In this document: positions 9,880 to 21,100 of the stretch, piece by piece
Numbering within the stretch: the first letter of the stretch is position 1
Layout of the letters: each line of letters begins with the position of its first letter
Assembly (NCBI GenBank): GCA_003255025.1
Contig: QANY01005822.1
Coordinates: 54,483 to 118,482, forward strand
Reading direction: 5' to 3'
Origin: Datisca glomerata
Lineage: Eukaryota > Streptophyta > Magnoliopsida > Cucurbitales > Datiscaceae
Length of the DNA stretch: 64,000 bases
Translations under genes and position numbers: made by a program
Notes under the pieces: generated by a model
What the model saw: only the letters and a program-made list of their open reading frames with translations
Told to the model about the DNA's origin: nothing
Databases searched by the model: none

Positions 9880-12032
9880 TGATCGTCACGGCGAGGCGTG
9901 GCGGAAGCATGAAGGTGCGTGGCCTTTTAAAAAATTAAACTTTTAACAAAAATTGAATCTTTTAATAAAACAAAACTTGCGTAACGCCACGATAACCAAA
10001 TAAAAACTTTTATTGAAATTTTTTTTTCAATCAGTCAGGATCCATTATATATTTATAAGTTAAATCTATAACATACAAGACTAAGAATCATGTAGGTCTT
10101 GCAGTCTATATCAAGTGTCCTTGCAAAAACTGATCGATCATCCGTTACCATGAAATCTTTTCAACGATCAGTAGACTCTGAGATCAACGCCAAGATCTTC
10201 CAAGTCAATCCTCAACGCACTAGGATATGTGTGGGCACGTAGAATATTACATCACACTTTTTCTGTCTCTAGATGTTCTCAACACATGAGATCTAGAACT
10301 TTACTGTGAAGGATTTTAGTAAGACAATTCTCTAAAAGAATGTGATGACTATTTTTTTAGAGATTTGATTAACGTTTAATCACAGAAGAAAAATCTCTAA
10401 CAGCAATCGTGTTCTAAATTCAAATCTTGATTGACGAAATGATGATCTGATCAACTGATTCTCTCATCTTCTTTCAACCACTCAGGCCATTAGAATAATA
10501 TATGTATATATTCTAGATAATGGCGTATCATATTTTTAGGAATAAACTGAAATAATATTTTATTATAAAATTACCAATTGCAGTAGGACCCACTGCAATT
10601 GTGCTCAATTGTAGTGTCACATGGCACTGCAGTGTACCGTGAGCCATAGTAGTTCATGTCAATTTCTGATACCCTATAAGTGATTGATACATGATAATTA
10701 CTGCGAATTAAATATTTATTTTAATTAGATAATTATCTAGATATCAGTTAATTAGAAATTAATATATGATTATCCATATCAACTAATTTATCTATTATTT
10801 CACAAATCATAGATTTAGTTGATTTAAATTATTAACTAATAATAATTTAATTATCTAATTACACAAATTAGATATTCTATCTCACTTATCGATAATTAAA
10901 AAAATATCGATATATATATATATATATATATAATTTCTGAAAATTATATTTAAATACATAAATAATTCAATTAATTAATGCTTAATTAATTAGTTACTCA
11001 TAATTATGTACTTGCCCTAGAATAAAAATTTTATTTGCAAGTCTGTCATTTTCTCATGTCCTGAAATATTCACACCCTAAACAGCATAATATAGAGGTGA
11101 CTTGGGGACCATGAACCTATAATCCTAAACTCTAATAATTCTGATTATTAATTAAACTCTTTAATTAAATAATTTTATTTATTAATTTCATTATTACTCC
11201 ACTATAAATATGAAATTACACTCTTAGAGATTATAGAATATATTTATAGAGTATTCTCATATAATCCACTGATATAATCATTTCATGTAGTTTTGTCCTC
11301 CATTTATTGGTTCGTAAATTAGAACTGGTCAAAATTATCGTTTACCCTTCAAATTACCTATTGATCCTTAATTACCATTAATCTACTACTGAATGACTAA
11401 TTTATAATCTTATTATAAATTTAAGCTCAATAATCATTTAGTTTTAGAATTAACACTTAAGGGAACCAATATACGATCCGTTAGGAAAGCTTAGATTCCA
11501 AATCTGGTAAGATCATGGTCCTCAGCCATCCACATCATTGAATCTCCAAAATAAAAGTCACTAGCCTTATTAGCAAACATACCTTAACGAGTGAATCAAA
11601 ATATCCAGTAGACATGCATGAAATTTTATGACTACTCAGGATTCATACTGATATACATATGATCATCGAATTGATGTGTATTTAATATTCATGATAAACA
11701 ACAACTTAATAAATATATTAATTCACATCGGTCTTGCCATATATAATCTTATTATATAAAGTATCTTCACTAAGATGTCTATTTACATCAATGATCCAGA
11801 TATAGATCACACGCATTCATAATGTTTATTGAACCATACTAGCAACCATTCATTAAATATTTCATATTTTAATATGTTGCTGACAATTTTATTCATTATC
11901 TATGATCTTAATGCTCTCATACTAATACAAGATCATAGTATCATTAATGAATATGAAATTTTTAGATATTTATATAAATTATTTAACAATCAAAATGTCA
12001 ATACACATATTTTGAGGACGCAACCCCTTACA
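9880..12032 (-). repeat. 5' LTR of a copia element (family also at 58478-60352)
   Basis: On the minus strand it starts TGTAAGGGG at 12032 and ends GACGATCA at 9880, directly before the primer-binding site, giving about 2.15 kb with TG...CA ends. Its length is paralleled, in opposite orientation, by the LTR at 58478-60352. A (TA)n run sits near 10910-10932. An open frame at 11829-12050 on the plus strand is conserved between the two LTR copies only because the LTRs are homologous; I do not call it a gene. Confidence 0.85.
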
Positions 12033-12559
12033 GGCACCATTTTCTTCTAAAGTTTGTCCTACAATTAAAACGCATATAACTAAACCAAAATAATTATATT
12101 AAATTCAAACTAGTTAAATAAAATGAATTAAACACACTTGCAATTTTTTTCATCTTTTCTTCAATGGCCTCATCCTTGAATCTTCCTTTTTTATCCTTAT
12201 GGGCACACTTCCACAACGTTTCCTGGTCTATTAGCTCGTCAGTACCTTTATCTTTTTACTATCATAATGGTTAGTAGTAATTAAATACATAATAATTTGC
12301 AAATAAATATTAAGTTATGAAGATGTTTAATAATCTTTACCAACATTTCATCTAATCTTGCGTATCCCATACAAGAGATTTTATGGTTATATTTATTTTT
12401 TTTCTCGATTCAATTGTTGTTGTTACCTTATTTTCTACAGTTGAATAATTAATAGTAACTATGCCAAAATTTATAGTTAAAAAATGAACGTGAAACTAAA
12501 ACACAAAGTAAATGATTTTTCCAAAAATTCAGGAGTAAGATGAGATTTCATGAACTCAT

Positions 12560-13143
12560 CTCAATGTAGTTGCTTGATGAAGTTATACTTGATAGGTGGT
12601 TGCCTTAAATTTTTAAGGTCATCTAAGTAAGGAAAAATAATTTTTTGACCGAGGCTATACTTAAATTTACGCCATAGTTCGCCATCATTCATTAATATAT
12701 TCTCCTTGAGTGCTGAATCTATCACATATTGAGTTTACACCAAAATTAATTAATAAAGATTGATAAAGCTTTAATTTGAATCTTGAATAACAACTAAAAA
12801 TAATTTATTAAAACGTGAAATACCTCAATACCTTTGTACACCTTCTTTTTCACCTCTTTTGGAATATGGCAGTCTCAATCCTTGTAAGTTGTTGGAACAA
12901 TTGAACGTACACAACTTCCAATAAAGCTTTTAAATTTGGGAACATTCCCACCTATAGGTTGTCCCTTAATATTTGTTGTGATAACCTTTTTTTTTCAAAA
13001 TTCCTTCTATCAACTTTGAAGGAAATGAGGTGATTTTGCCTTCTTTTCCCTCTTCTTTTTTTCATACTAGTTGTCGTATCCATATTCAATATATCTAAGT
13101 TTTTTATATTTAAATTATCATCATTCGAGTCTTCTCTATCCAT
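12560..13143 (-). pseudogene. Transposase_24 (Ptta/En/Spm)-like remnant
   Basis: The minus strand begins with an acidic then basic stretch (from 13143, about 63 codons). A frameshift follows, then KGQPIGGNVPKFKSFIGSCV and IVPTTYKD, a stop, and CHIPKEVKKKVYKGIE (about 12975-12830). Further on comes ENILMNDGELWRKFKY (about 12700). This matches the GQPVG..A..F.SF.G.LVR...P..Y.DWR.VP...K pattern of the plant CACTA second protein. The Trp after KD has become a stop, and an intron or deletion may separate the pieces. It is inactive. The assignment comes from motif memory; a profile search for Transposase_24 would settle it. Confidence 0.6.
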
Positions 13144-13974
13144 ATCTACAGGTTACGAAATTACATAACATATTAATTATTCATTCAAGTACACATGAGA
13201 CAGGTAAAAGAGTAAAATAATAGACCATATAACCCAATAGAGTAAAGTTGAATGAATTAATTAATCAAAAGTGCACCTACGATATGAAATATTGATCATC
13301 AAGTTCATAGTCATTTCATATAACTCAAAAGGAATTTGATATAGGTAGTAGCAAAAACATTGTGTAGTCACAAAAACCTTAAGCAAACTCATTGGGATTT
13401 CTTAAGTCCATAGTCAATTCATATAACCCAACAAATTTAAGTAAACAAAGCCATGATAGAAATGTCAAACAATGGCAGAAATAACGCAGAGATCATGGAA
13501 AAATTTTCAAACAATGACAAAAATAATATGGTAAAAATATCAAACAATGGCACAAATGCATCAATGGCAACCATTCTACAACTAAGAATATGGCTCGGAG
13601 GGATTAACTAACACAGAGAAAGAAGACAATGGCATAAATAATAAGGAAAAAATATCAAAGATTCAGCAAAAATAACAAAGAAAGAAGAAAATCAAAGCAA
13701 GAATGCCAAGTTATCAAACGATGGCAGAAATGGCGTGCTGCTGAGGGCATGCCTGAAAATAATAAAGATGATAGTGGTAGAGATGAGGCGATAGTGGCAG
13801 AGAGGAGACGATGGTGGACGCAAAAGTATGACACTGGACGTAAAACTACGATGGTGGAAGGAGGCAAGAATCGTGGCGCTACAAGACAAATATGACAGGG
13901 GCAACAGCTTCATGTATGGGGTAGGGGAAAAGATGAATTAAAAAGTTCTAGGGTTTTAAAATATAAAGTCACCA

Positions 13975-14345
13975 AGCACGACGGGGTATAGATACACTGT
14001 CATTCTTGTCGCTAATAAAATGATGGGGTGTCGAGGCCCCGTCGTGTGTTGTAGCAACTTACTTACGACGAGGTCCTAAGAACCCGTCGTATTGTTCTAA
14101 TTAAAGAACACAACGACAGGGTCTCAGACCCCATCGTGTGTTGTAACAACTTAATTATGATGGAGTCTGAAGACCCTATCGTATTATTCTAATTACAGAA
14201 CAAAATGACGGGGTCTCGAGACGCCGTCATTTTTTTCACTATCTCACTTACGACAGGGTCACTAAACCCCGTCGTGTTAGTTATGACGGGGCTTCAAAGC
14301 TCGTCATTTTCGTGCTTCATATTGTGTAAAATGACAGGCTCATAG
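13975..14345. repeat. CACTA subterminal repeat array
   Basis: At least eight copies of a unit around GACGGGGTC or its complement GACCCCGTC, often paired so that each pair can fold back, separated by 20-45 bp. Such arrays bind the transposase's DNA-binding partner in En/Spm-type elements. C-to-T changes in several units suggest methylation decay. Confidence 0.8.
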
Positions 14346-14402
14346 TGATCCCTCGTGTCTATTTTTTAATGCACGTAGTTGAAAAGTGAAATCGTAGTAG
14401 TG

Positions 14403-14589
14403 CAGCCAAAGTGCTTTAACTGAGAAATGCCATTGATTTTATCACCCTTTTTGCATCCTTCAAGATTTTTGAAAAAATCAGATAGGGATTTGAGTTTTTG
14501 GTTGATTGGGTTATGATGGTTTGGATGGGAGAAGCAAGGAGGGGGACAAGAATAACAATAGTGAAGATGAATAATGATTTAGATGCCAT
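14403..14589 (-). pseudogene. Metalloproteinase N-terminal fragment, cut by CACTA insertion
   Basis: From the ATG at 14589 the minus strand reads a signal-peptide-like start, MASKSLFIFTIVILVPLL. After one frameshift it reads SDFFKNLEGCKKGDKINGIS and then LKHFG, which aligns with propeptide residues 38-66 of the intact copies. The match stops at 14403, exactly where the CACTA terminus begins. A TATAAATA box lies 66 bp upstream (14655-14662). It is more diverged from copies A and B than the pseudogene at 36991, so it is an older family member. The rest of the gene is not found beyond the transposon. Confidence 0.85.
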
Positions 14590-14654
14590 TGCTATGAGGA
14601 AGAGAAATCAAAGCTCTTGTGTTTGGGTGGTATTGTAACCTTCTTTTGGGACAT

Positions 14655-14662
14655 TATTTATA
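14655..14662 (-). promoter_or_regulatory. Residual TATA box of the CACTA-disrupted metalloproteinase copy
   Basis: TATAAATA on the minus strand, 66 bp upstream of the ATG at 14589, at a spacing close to that in the intact copies. It is probably non-functional because the gene is truncated after about 60 codons. Confidence 0.5.
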
Positions 14663-15129
14663 GCTATTTTCTTATAACTAGAGGACAAACTAATATATAT
14701 ATTGTTCTATACAAACTGTACTCGTAGAGAATATGCATATTTCGTTTATATACTTAGGTTGTATGGTAGAAAATAAAAATTATTTAAGAAAAATAGAAGA
14801 AAAATTATCACATGTTTTTTTAAATAATTTTTAATTTGTCAAACTTAACGAGTTGAGATTCTTTAAAAATAAATCATATATGTTCTAGTCAACAGACGAG
14901 TGGTATTTTGACACCTAGGGATAGTAATATAATATTGTTAATTATCTTTCGATCGCTGACGAAATTAATTTAGTGACTTAATATTCTAGTGGAGATCTCT
15001 TCTGTAAGATGGAATTAGCATAAATCCATTTGATTCCGCTCAATAGATTTGAAGGTTCAGATGAGCGTATTTGACACTACATTAAAGATAGTGTCTATTT
15101 AGTAAAGTCGAGGTATAAAATCGCTATGA
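14663..15129. other. Non-coding stretch, nothing recognised
   Basis: AT-rich sequence upstream of the metalloproteinase fragment. I see no open frame with family resemblance, no transposon terminus and no repeat array. Confidence 0.5.
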
Positions 15130-16165
15130 GTCTTATGGGGAATGGAAACATCGGGAAAATGCTAAAGGGAAATCTAGTGAGCATTCTCAACACCATTCTC
15201 TTTAGAAGCATCTGTGGCCTATTGATGTCCCTCCTAAAATTAAAGATTTTGTTTGGAGATGTTTAAGAACTTTATTACTGTTAAACCTAATCAACGTTAA
15301 AGAGACATAAATGTTAATACCATCTGTTCCATCTGCTCCAAGGAGGATGAATCCTTAGTGCAACTTTTCTTCCCCTCCCCTTTGCTAAAGTATTCTGGTT
15401 TGGATGCCCCTTGGGGTTAGATTCTGATTCTGTGAAGGGCTCATTGTTTGTTGAGGTCTGGGGCAACTTGGTTGCGGTTGCTAGCTCCCCGTCTAATATT
15501 TTTTGGCATTCAATGGCTAGCTTTTGGTCTATAGAGAATTTGGAAATGCAGGAATCACAAATGCTTTAATGATGAAGATCTGAAGTCTAATGATGCCATT
15601 CATCTCACAAGAAAATACCTTGCCGGGTGGTTTGTCACATTCGATACCTATGGAACGCCGCATGACCTCTTCGGTCGATGTGTCTTCCCAGCCAAATGCT
15701 AGTAGAAGGATGGGAATGACGGTTTAAGATATGTTTTATTTGATCCGGGAGGAGTAATCGTCTGTATCGGTTGTATGGCCATTGGGTTGTCTTAGCATTG
15801 CTTCTGCCGAAAAACAAGCCATTCTGTAGAGGTTGGGTGGTTGTGTTCTCTCTTGCTGGACGGGAACCTTGTTGTGTGCTCAAATGCACTAGAGGTTATC
15901 TCTATACTGAATGATCATACTTCGAAGATTACTTCGATCGAACCTATCATAGATGACATTAGAAGAGCCTGTTCTGCTCTGAATGTTGTTTCCTTTTCTC
16001 ATATCTTTAGGAACATGAATACTGTAGCTCACCATCTCGCTTCGCTTGGGTTTCATGGGAATTGTAATATCTGGACTGATACACTCCCTATCTGGGTATC
16101 CAGCTACCTGTAATCTTTTCCTTTTAAAACCCATTTTGCTTGACCAAAAAAAAGATCTATCTGTT
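15130..16165 (+). mobile_element. 5'-truncated LINE: zf-RVT and RNase H end
   Basis: The plus strand shows the zf-RVT region (DVPPKIKDFVWRCLRT near 15222, then NTICSICSKEDESL near 15320 with a CxxC pair). An RNase H (RVT_3) part follows, ending in an open frame at 15841-16113 that contains NVVSFSHIFRNMNTVAHHLA (the typical H..R..N..AH.LA block). A short A-run near 16147 fits a LINE 3' end. There are frameshifts in the first half. It is a separate, opposite-strand insertion from the LINE at the window start. Confidence 0.82.
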
Positions 16166-16776
16166 CATATTTTCTCTACAAAGCCATGATCCATAAAATT
16201 ATTTGAAATGCGAGATTATTATGATTTTTTCGTGAAAACTGATTGGTTAATTTCTTGACACAGGAATTGAATTAATTATAATTTTATCGAGACGTTTCAA
16301 GACAACACAATTATGTGGGAGAAGAGTAAGAGTTTTACACAAATATTTAGCAAAACAAGAGCTTATTAAGTCTTAGATAGAGGCTTGAATTGCGATCCAG
16401 ATTGACTTTATTTAGTTTCAAAGTTAAAGCTAGATAGAGAGGGAACTAAAAAGTTTCCATTTAATGAAAAAAATTGAAGTTAGTGCCTTTGTGGTCTGCA
16501 TGTTGAACTACAGGACGGACGGTGAGGGTTTAAACATTCTACTATATAATTAGCAGCTCTAATGCCGCCCAACCGATTAGTTTAATTTCGTTTTGATCTT
16601 AGGTGTTGCTTATATAATTAGAATTTCTTGTAATGAGTAATCTTATATATATATTGGTTGCATGTTCAAAGTCAAATATTATCATCTAACTGTAACTTAA
16701 TTTGAGATTTTGTTCTTCTAATTTATGGTGTTCTTTTTCATATAGTTACTTGTACATTTCTTTCAGTACATCATGC
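16166..16776. other. Non-coding spacer, nothing recognised
   Basis: AT-rich DNA between the LINE 3' end and the CACTA target duplication at 16777. No coding or repeat signal was seen. Confidence 0.5.
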
Positions 16777-17279
16777 ATACACTACCACAAATCCGGTTTT
16801 TCATGACGCGCGTCAAAAAACAATGACGATGGAGCTGACCAAACTTGTCGTTTAAAAAGGAAATAGCGCTTTTAATTTACATTCCACAATGATTTGTGAA
16901 AACCCTGTTGTATTTAACGAGATTGAATACGACGAGGTGACAAAAAAACGACGTATCAATCTCCCGTCATATAAAATCATATACTTTTTAAACAACAGTG
17001 ACAAGGTATGGACTCCCGTCATATTTCTTACTCTATAATAAAAGATAGGGTTTAGATGGGTGTGTGATTTTTTTTGGATGAATTTGCCCTTGCTACTCTT
17101 CAATTTCTTCTTTTTGCATTACGGGCGTAAGAGTCATTTTCTTAGTTAAAAATATTGACCAAATTTCAACCGTAGGATTATTTTGATCTAGGCCGTTTAT
17201 TTAGTTATAAAGATAGATCTAAAGCGTTTAAGTATTTTAATCTGAGTCGTTCATTCACTCATATATATACTTATTTTTC

Positions 17280-18138
17280 TTTAGTTTTAGGGTTGTTTGA
17301 TTTCCTCTTCTTCTACTCTATTCGTCGCTGCTGCCATAGCCTAGGGTATTCTGCGTCCACCTCTGCCTCGCTCATTTTTTGTATTAAAGGCTTTACTCAA
17401 CTTCATCGAACAGGTTAGATGTCTTTACATTTTTTTCATCTCTTTTCAGATTAAGAATCGACACGAACTGAGCCAAAAATTGTTGATCCTCTAACCTTTG
17501 AGATCTGTCTTCCCAAGCGATTTTCTTAAGTTTGTTGGGTAGATTTTCTTTCCGTCGTCGCTTCTGATTGTTTTTGTTCCACTTTTGTTCAAGATCGATT
17601 TTGGACGAAAGTGGATAAAAACAATAGATTTAGAACTTTAGGTATTGGGTAATTATAATTATGCCACCACTTAATTTGGGTTTTTTTTCATTTTCTTGAT
17701 TGAATGACATATGTTGTTTTATTGACGTATTCGACGGTGAGGTAAGATTGATGTTTTTTTGTTGTTTTTTGGGTTTTGTATTCTATTGTAGTGGTGATTT
17801 CTTGGGTATATCTTCAACAAATTATTGTTTTTTTTCTTCATTTGTTTGGCTGTTTGTGGTTGTCTTTTGTTGTCTTCGGTGATAGAGGTCAGTTTAGTTG
17901 AATTTGTGTTTTCAGAGTCAGAATAAATGGCTGCATATTTGATTAGATTGTGGTCCATATGCCTTCACGTTTCTGAATCTGTTGTGGAAGTGCATGGACA
18001 GATGATTGAGTTATTGAGTTTTTTAGGGAATGGGCAGTCACGTGTATTCATATGTTCAGTTTTGTGTCTTCACGTTGGCTGTTAGATTTGGTTGTTAAAG
18101 GTGATAAAGATTATCTTATCTGATATTTTCAATTCCTC

Positions 18139-18169
<31 letters not shown>

Positions 18170-21100
18170 ATTAATGATGTTTATTGTGTGGATTTTAATA
18201 GATAATGGCCTAATTTCTGTCTCTTTTTTTCTCTCTATTTTACTTCATATTTTTCTTCTGTACTTTTAATCTCCTGTTTCGGGCAGTAAAAGAGCTGAAG
18301 AGGATGGTCGATTAGTGATCGTTGCTACTGGAGACAAGGTAAACTTGTAATATATAGAATTTAGCTAGTTGGCTATTGGATTCGATTGTTAGATGTAAAG
18401 ATGATTGATTAACTTTAGTTCTGAATTGAAGGTGAGTGATTTAGTTAGTTCTTAGTTTGATATGGATTTTTTATCTATTAGAGCTTTGAATGGATAGGAA
18501 TACTTGGATTATTTGATTTTTTTTTGTATTTGTGTTTTGTAAATGTTTTCGTGTCACATGAGGTCTTAAGCGTAATAATAGATGCTTAAGATGGGATTGA
18601 TTGAATAACGTATATGTCTATTTAATTTATGATGATGTTGTTATGAAACTCATAAAGCCATCACTATTAACAAAAAATATAAAATAAAGTACTACTATGC
18701 AATCTGAGAAGTGGAGACAACTTAATGGTCATAATCCAAGTGGAGACAACTTAATGGTCATAATCCGAGTGGATTTAATTAGCATGGTAAGATCACTTGC
18801 AAAGAGTATAACATAACTAGGTTTTCATCAATCACCGTAGTCTCGAAGCAAACTGTGGAGGGTAAATTATGTCTTTAGGTCATTCCATACAGCAAGCCTC
18901 TACCTGTTATGTTTTCATTTACAGTCTGTAATATTTCTCTGTACTATTTTATTATCGAGACTGTAATTTCTGGTTTCACAATACAAGTACATAATTTTGA
19001 GTTGTTCTATCTACTACCGTTCAACATCTTCATCAGAAAAATTCTAGTTTGTTGCACCAATTGTACGCTTAAGTACGCCTGGACACAAGACACGTGCGAA
19101 TTAAATCTTTTATGTATTCTTTCTTTGTCATTCTTTAACTATTTGTTCAATAATTGGCAATTGCTTATGTTTTTCCCTTTGTTACTTCACTGTTATGTTA
19201 CTGAAAGTATTGTAATACTTGGTCGTGATGTTGGTAGAATGGTGGGTGACTTAGGTCTTAACTGATGTTTGGTTGTTGTTATGTTGGTAGAATGGTGGGT
19301 GACTTATGTGAGGTTGGGATTCAAATTTGATATTAATTTTTCTTGAGTTTTGGGATAGATTTGGATTATGTCAGTGTTTTTTTCTTTCATCACCTATTTC
19401 ATTTTATTAGGCGCTTATTATTTATCTTTTTTACTGTTCGGTAGTTTTTGGCTGTCTAACAAATCGGTTGGTTTTGTTTCCTCGTCATTTATACTACTAT
19501 AAATTAGACGATTGTCTTACAAAAAATTCAATTTGTTTTTAGTTATTTTCTTCCTTCTATGAGGTAAGGGTTCTCTTCATTTGTTGGTCTTTGGAAAGAC
19601 TTACTTTACATCATATTTAACATTCGTAATTAATAATTATTATTGATATTAACTTGACAAATTTCTTATGGTTCTGATTGTGCGTGTGTCCTCTTTTGTT
19701 ATCTTGAGGTTGTTAGTCTTTGTGAGTTAAAGCCGCGGCTAAGCTAGGTATCTAATCATATTTTTTGAAGTGATTCGTCTATTGTTGTTTTTTACTCTAT
19801 GGTAGTTAATTGTGAATAATCATTTCATAATTGTGTTTGCACGGTTCTAACTTATTTTTTTGTTTACTTTCACCTAAATTTGTTTATAATCATTTGTTGT
19901 TCAATATTTAGATAGATTCATTTATGTTTTCAGATCATAGTTTGTCCCATCATTTTAGAAGTTTTGGATTTTGAAGTATGCTTTAGGAGAATTACAGTAA
20001 ATGATAAAAGTAACACCCATGGCATGCTCAAGTGGTCTTTGTCCATTTCAGATAAAATGTCTTGATGATTGGTTAAATTCCCAAGCACAAAGAGAACATG
20101 AAATTGGTTAGATATAGGTAGTTTGAAAAACTCATTTGCCCCATTATGTTTATCCATGAAAATCTGTTGTTTGCTTGTAAACTGCACTGAGATCTTTGCT
20201 TGTTGACTTATTCTCAGGCTTTGGATTAATGTGTCTGATCTTAATCGTTGGTTGTTGAGTATTTAAGGCTCTTATTTGTTTACTTTTAGGTTTTTTTCCA
20301 TTTTTTTTTCTTTCTTCTTCTTCGGCGACTTCTTGTTAGCATTGAGGGTTTCTGTCTTCTTCTTCTCTGGCTTTGTGGCTTCTTCTTCCAGGTATTTTCT
20401 TATGATTTATTTTTTTAGTTTTGTTTTTCGTATTTGTCGATTGCTTGACTTAGTTATTCGACGACCTCTTCTTGCTATTTTCTTAGGCTTATGCCTTTCT
20501 GTCTTTCTTTTCTTCTTCTTCGTTGATTCTTTGTCTTATTCTTCCTCTTCTTCCACTTATTTTGCCATGATTTGTTTTTTTTTTTTTCATTTTTCTTCTT
20601 AATCAGTGTCTAATCGAGGGAGTTTCCTCAAGTTTTTTATTTTTTTTGTTTTATTTTTTTATTTTCATTCTCCTTCTCAATCAATGTCTAATCTAGGAAT
20701 TTTTTTTCCAAGTTTTTAGAAGTGAATCTTTATTTTTCTGTTTTATTTTTGTGTATTTGAGAGTTGTGTTTATGTTTTGTTTTTATTATTGATTTTATGA
20801 ATTTGATGCATGTTATTCGTGTCTAACATCGATCGAATTACAGATGTTTATCTACTGTTATTCGGTTGAGAGGTGTTCTTTGGTTGAGAGTGTTGCTAGC
20901 GTGTTGTTGTGAGGTGTCACATGTATGTGATGATGTTTTTCTGTGGTTAATTCTCTGGACATATGTTGGGTAAGCAACATATGTGAGGATGGTTGAAATT
21001 TTATTTTTATTTTTGTTCTGTTTTAGGATAGATTTGGATTGTGTTATGGTATTTTTTTCTTTCGTGACCTATTTAATTTTATTTGGCATCCTACTATTGA

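Larger units (their letters stand above)
12033..14402 (-). mobile_element. CACTA (En/Spm) transposon relic with intact 5' end
   Basis: The terminus at 14391-14402 reads CACTACTACGAT on the minus strand. Behind it, at 13975-14345, lie many short inverted and direct copies of a GACGGGGTC-like unit, the typical CACTA subterminal array, and then a transposase-like reading frame. No matching second terminus is seen; the lower limit coincides with the LTR at 12032, so the other end is probably lost. The terminus lies exactly in the coding sequence of a metalloproteinase copy (14403-14589). Confidence 0.85.

Noticed and set aside
11829..12050. Open frame whose product is similar to one at 58550-58732 (minus strand)
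   Set aside because: Both lie in homologous LTRs, antisense to the element. Similarity follows from LTR homology. There is no domain, and the frame crosses the LTR end at 12032.
12952..13143. 63-codon frame as an independent small gene
   Set aside because: It is the charged N-terminal part of a frameshifted CACTA Transposase_24-like protein; the homologous text continues in another frame.
13975..14345. Regularly spaced repeats that could suggest a CRISPR array
   Set aside because: Repeats are short, in both orientations, variable and next to a CACTA terminus, so they are transposon subterminal repeats. The DNA is plant nuclear.
20276..20602. 108-codon frame with Phe/Ser-rich, membrane-like product
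   Set aside because: It comes from poly-T and TTC runs in intron-like DNA; it has no conserved pattern.
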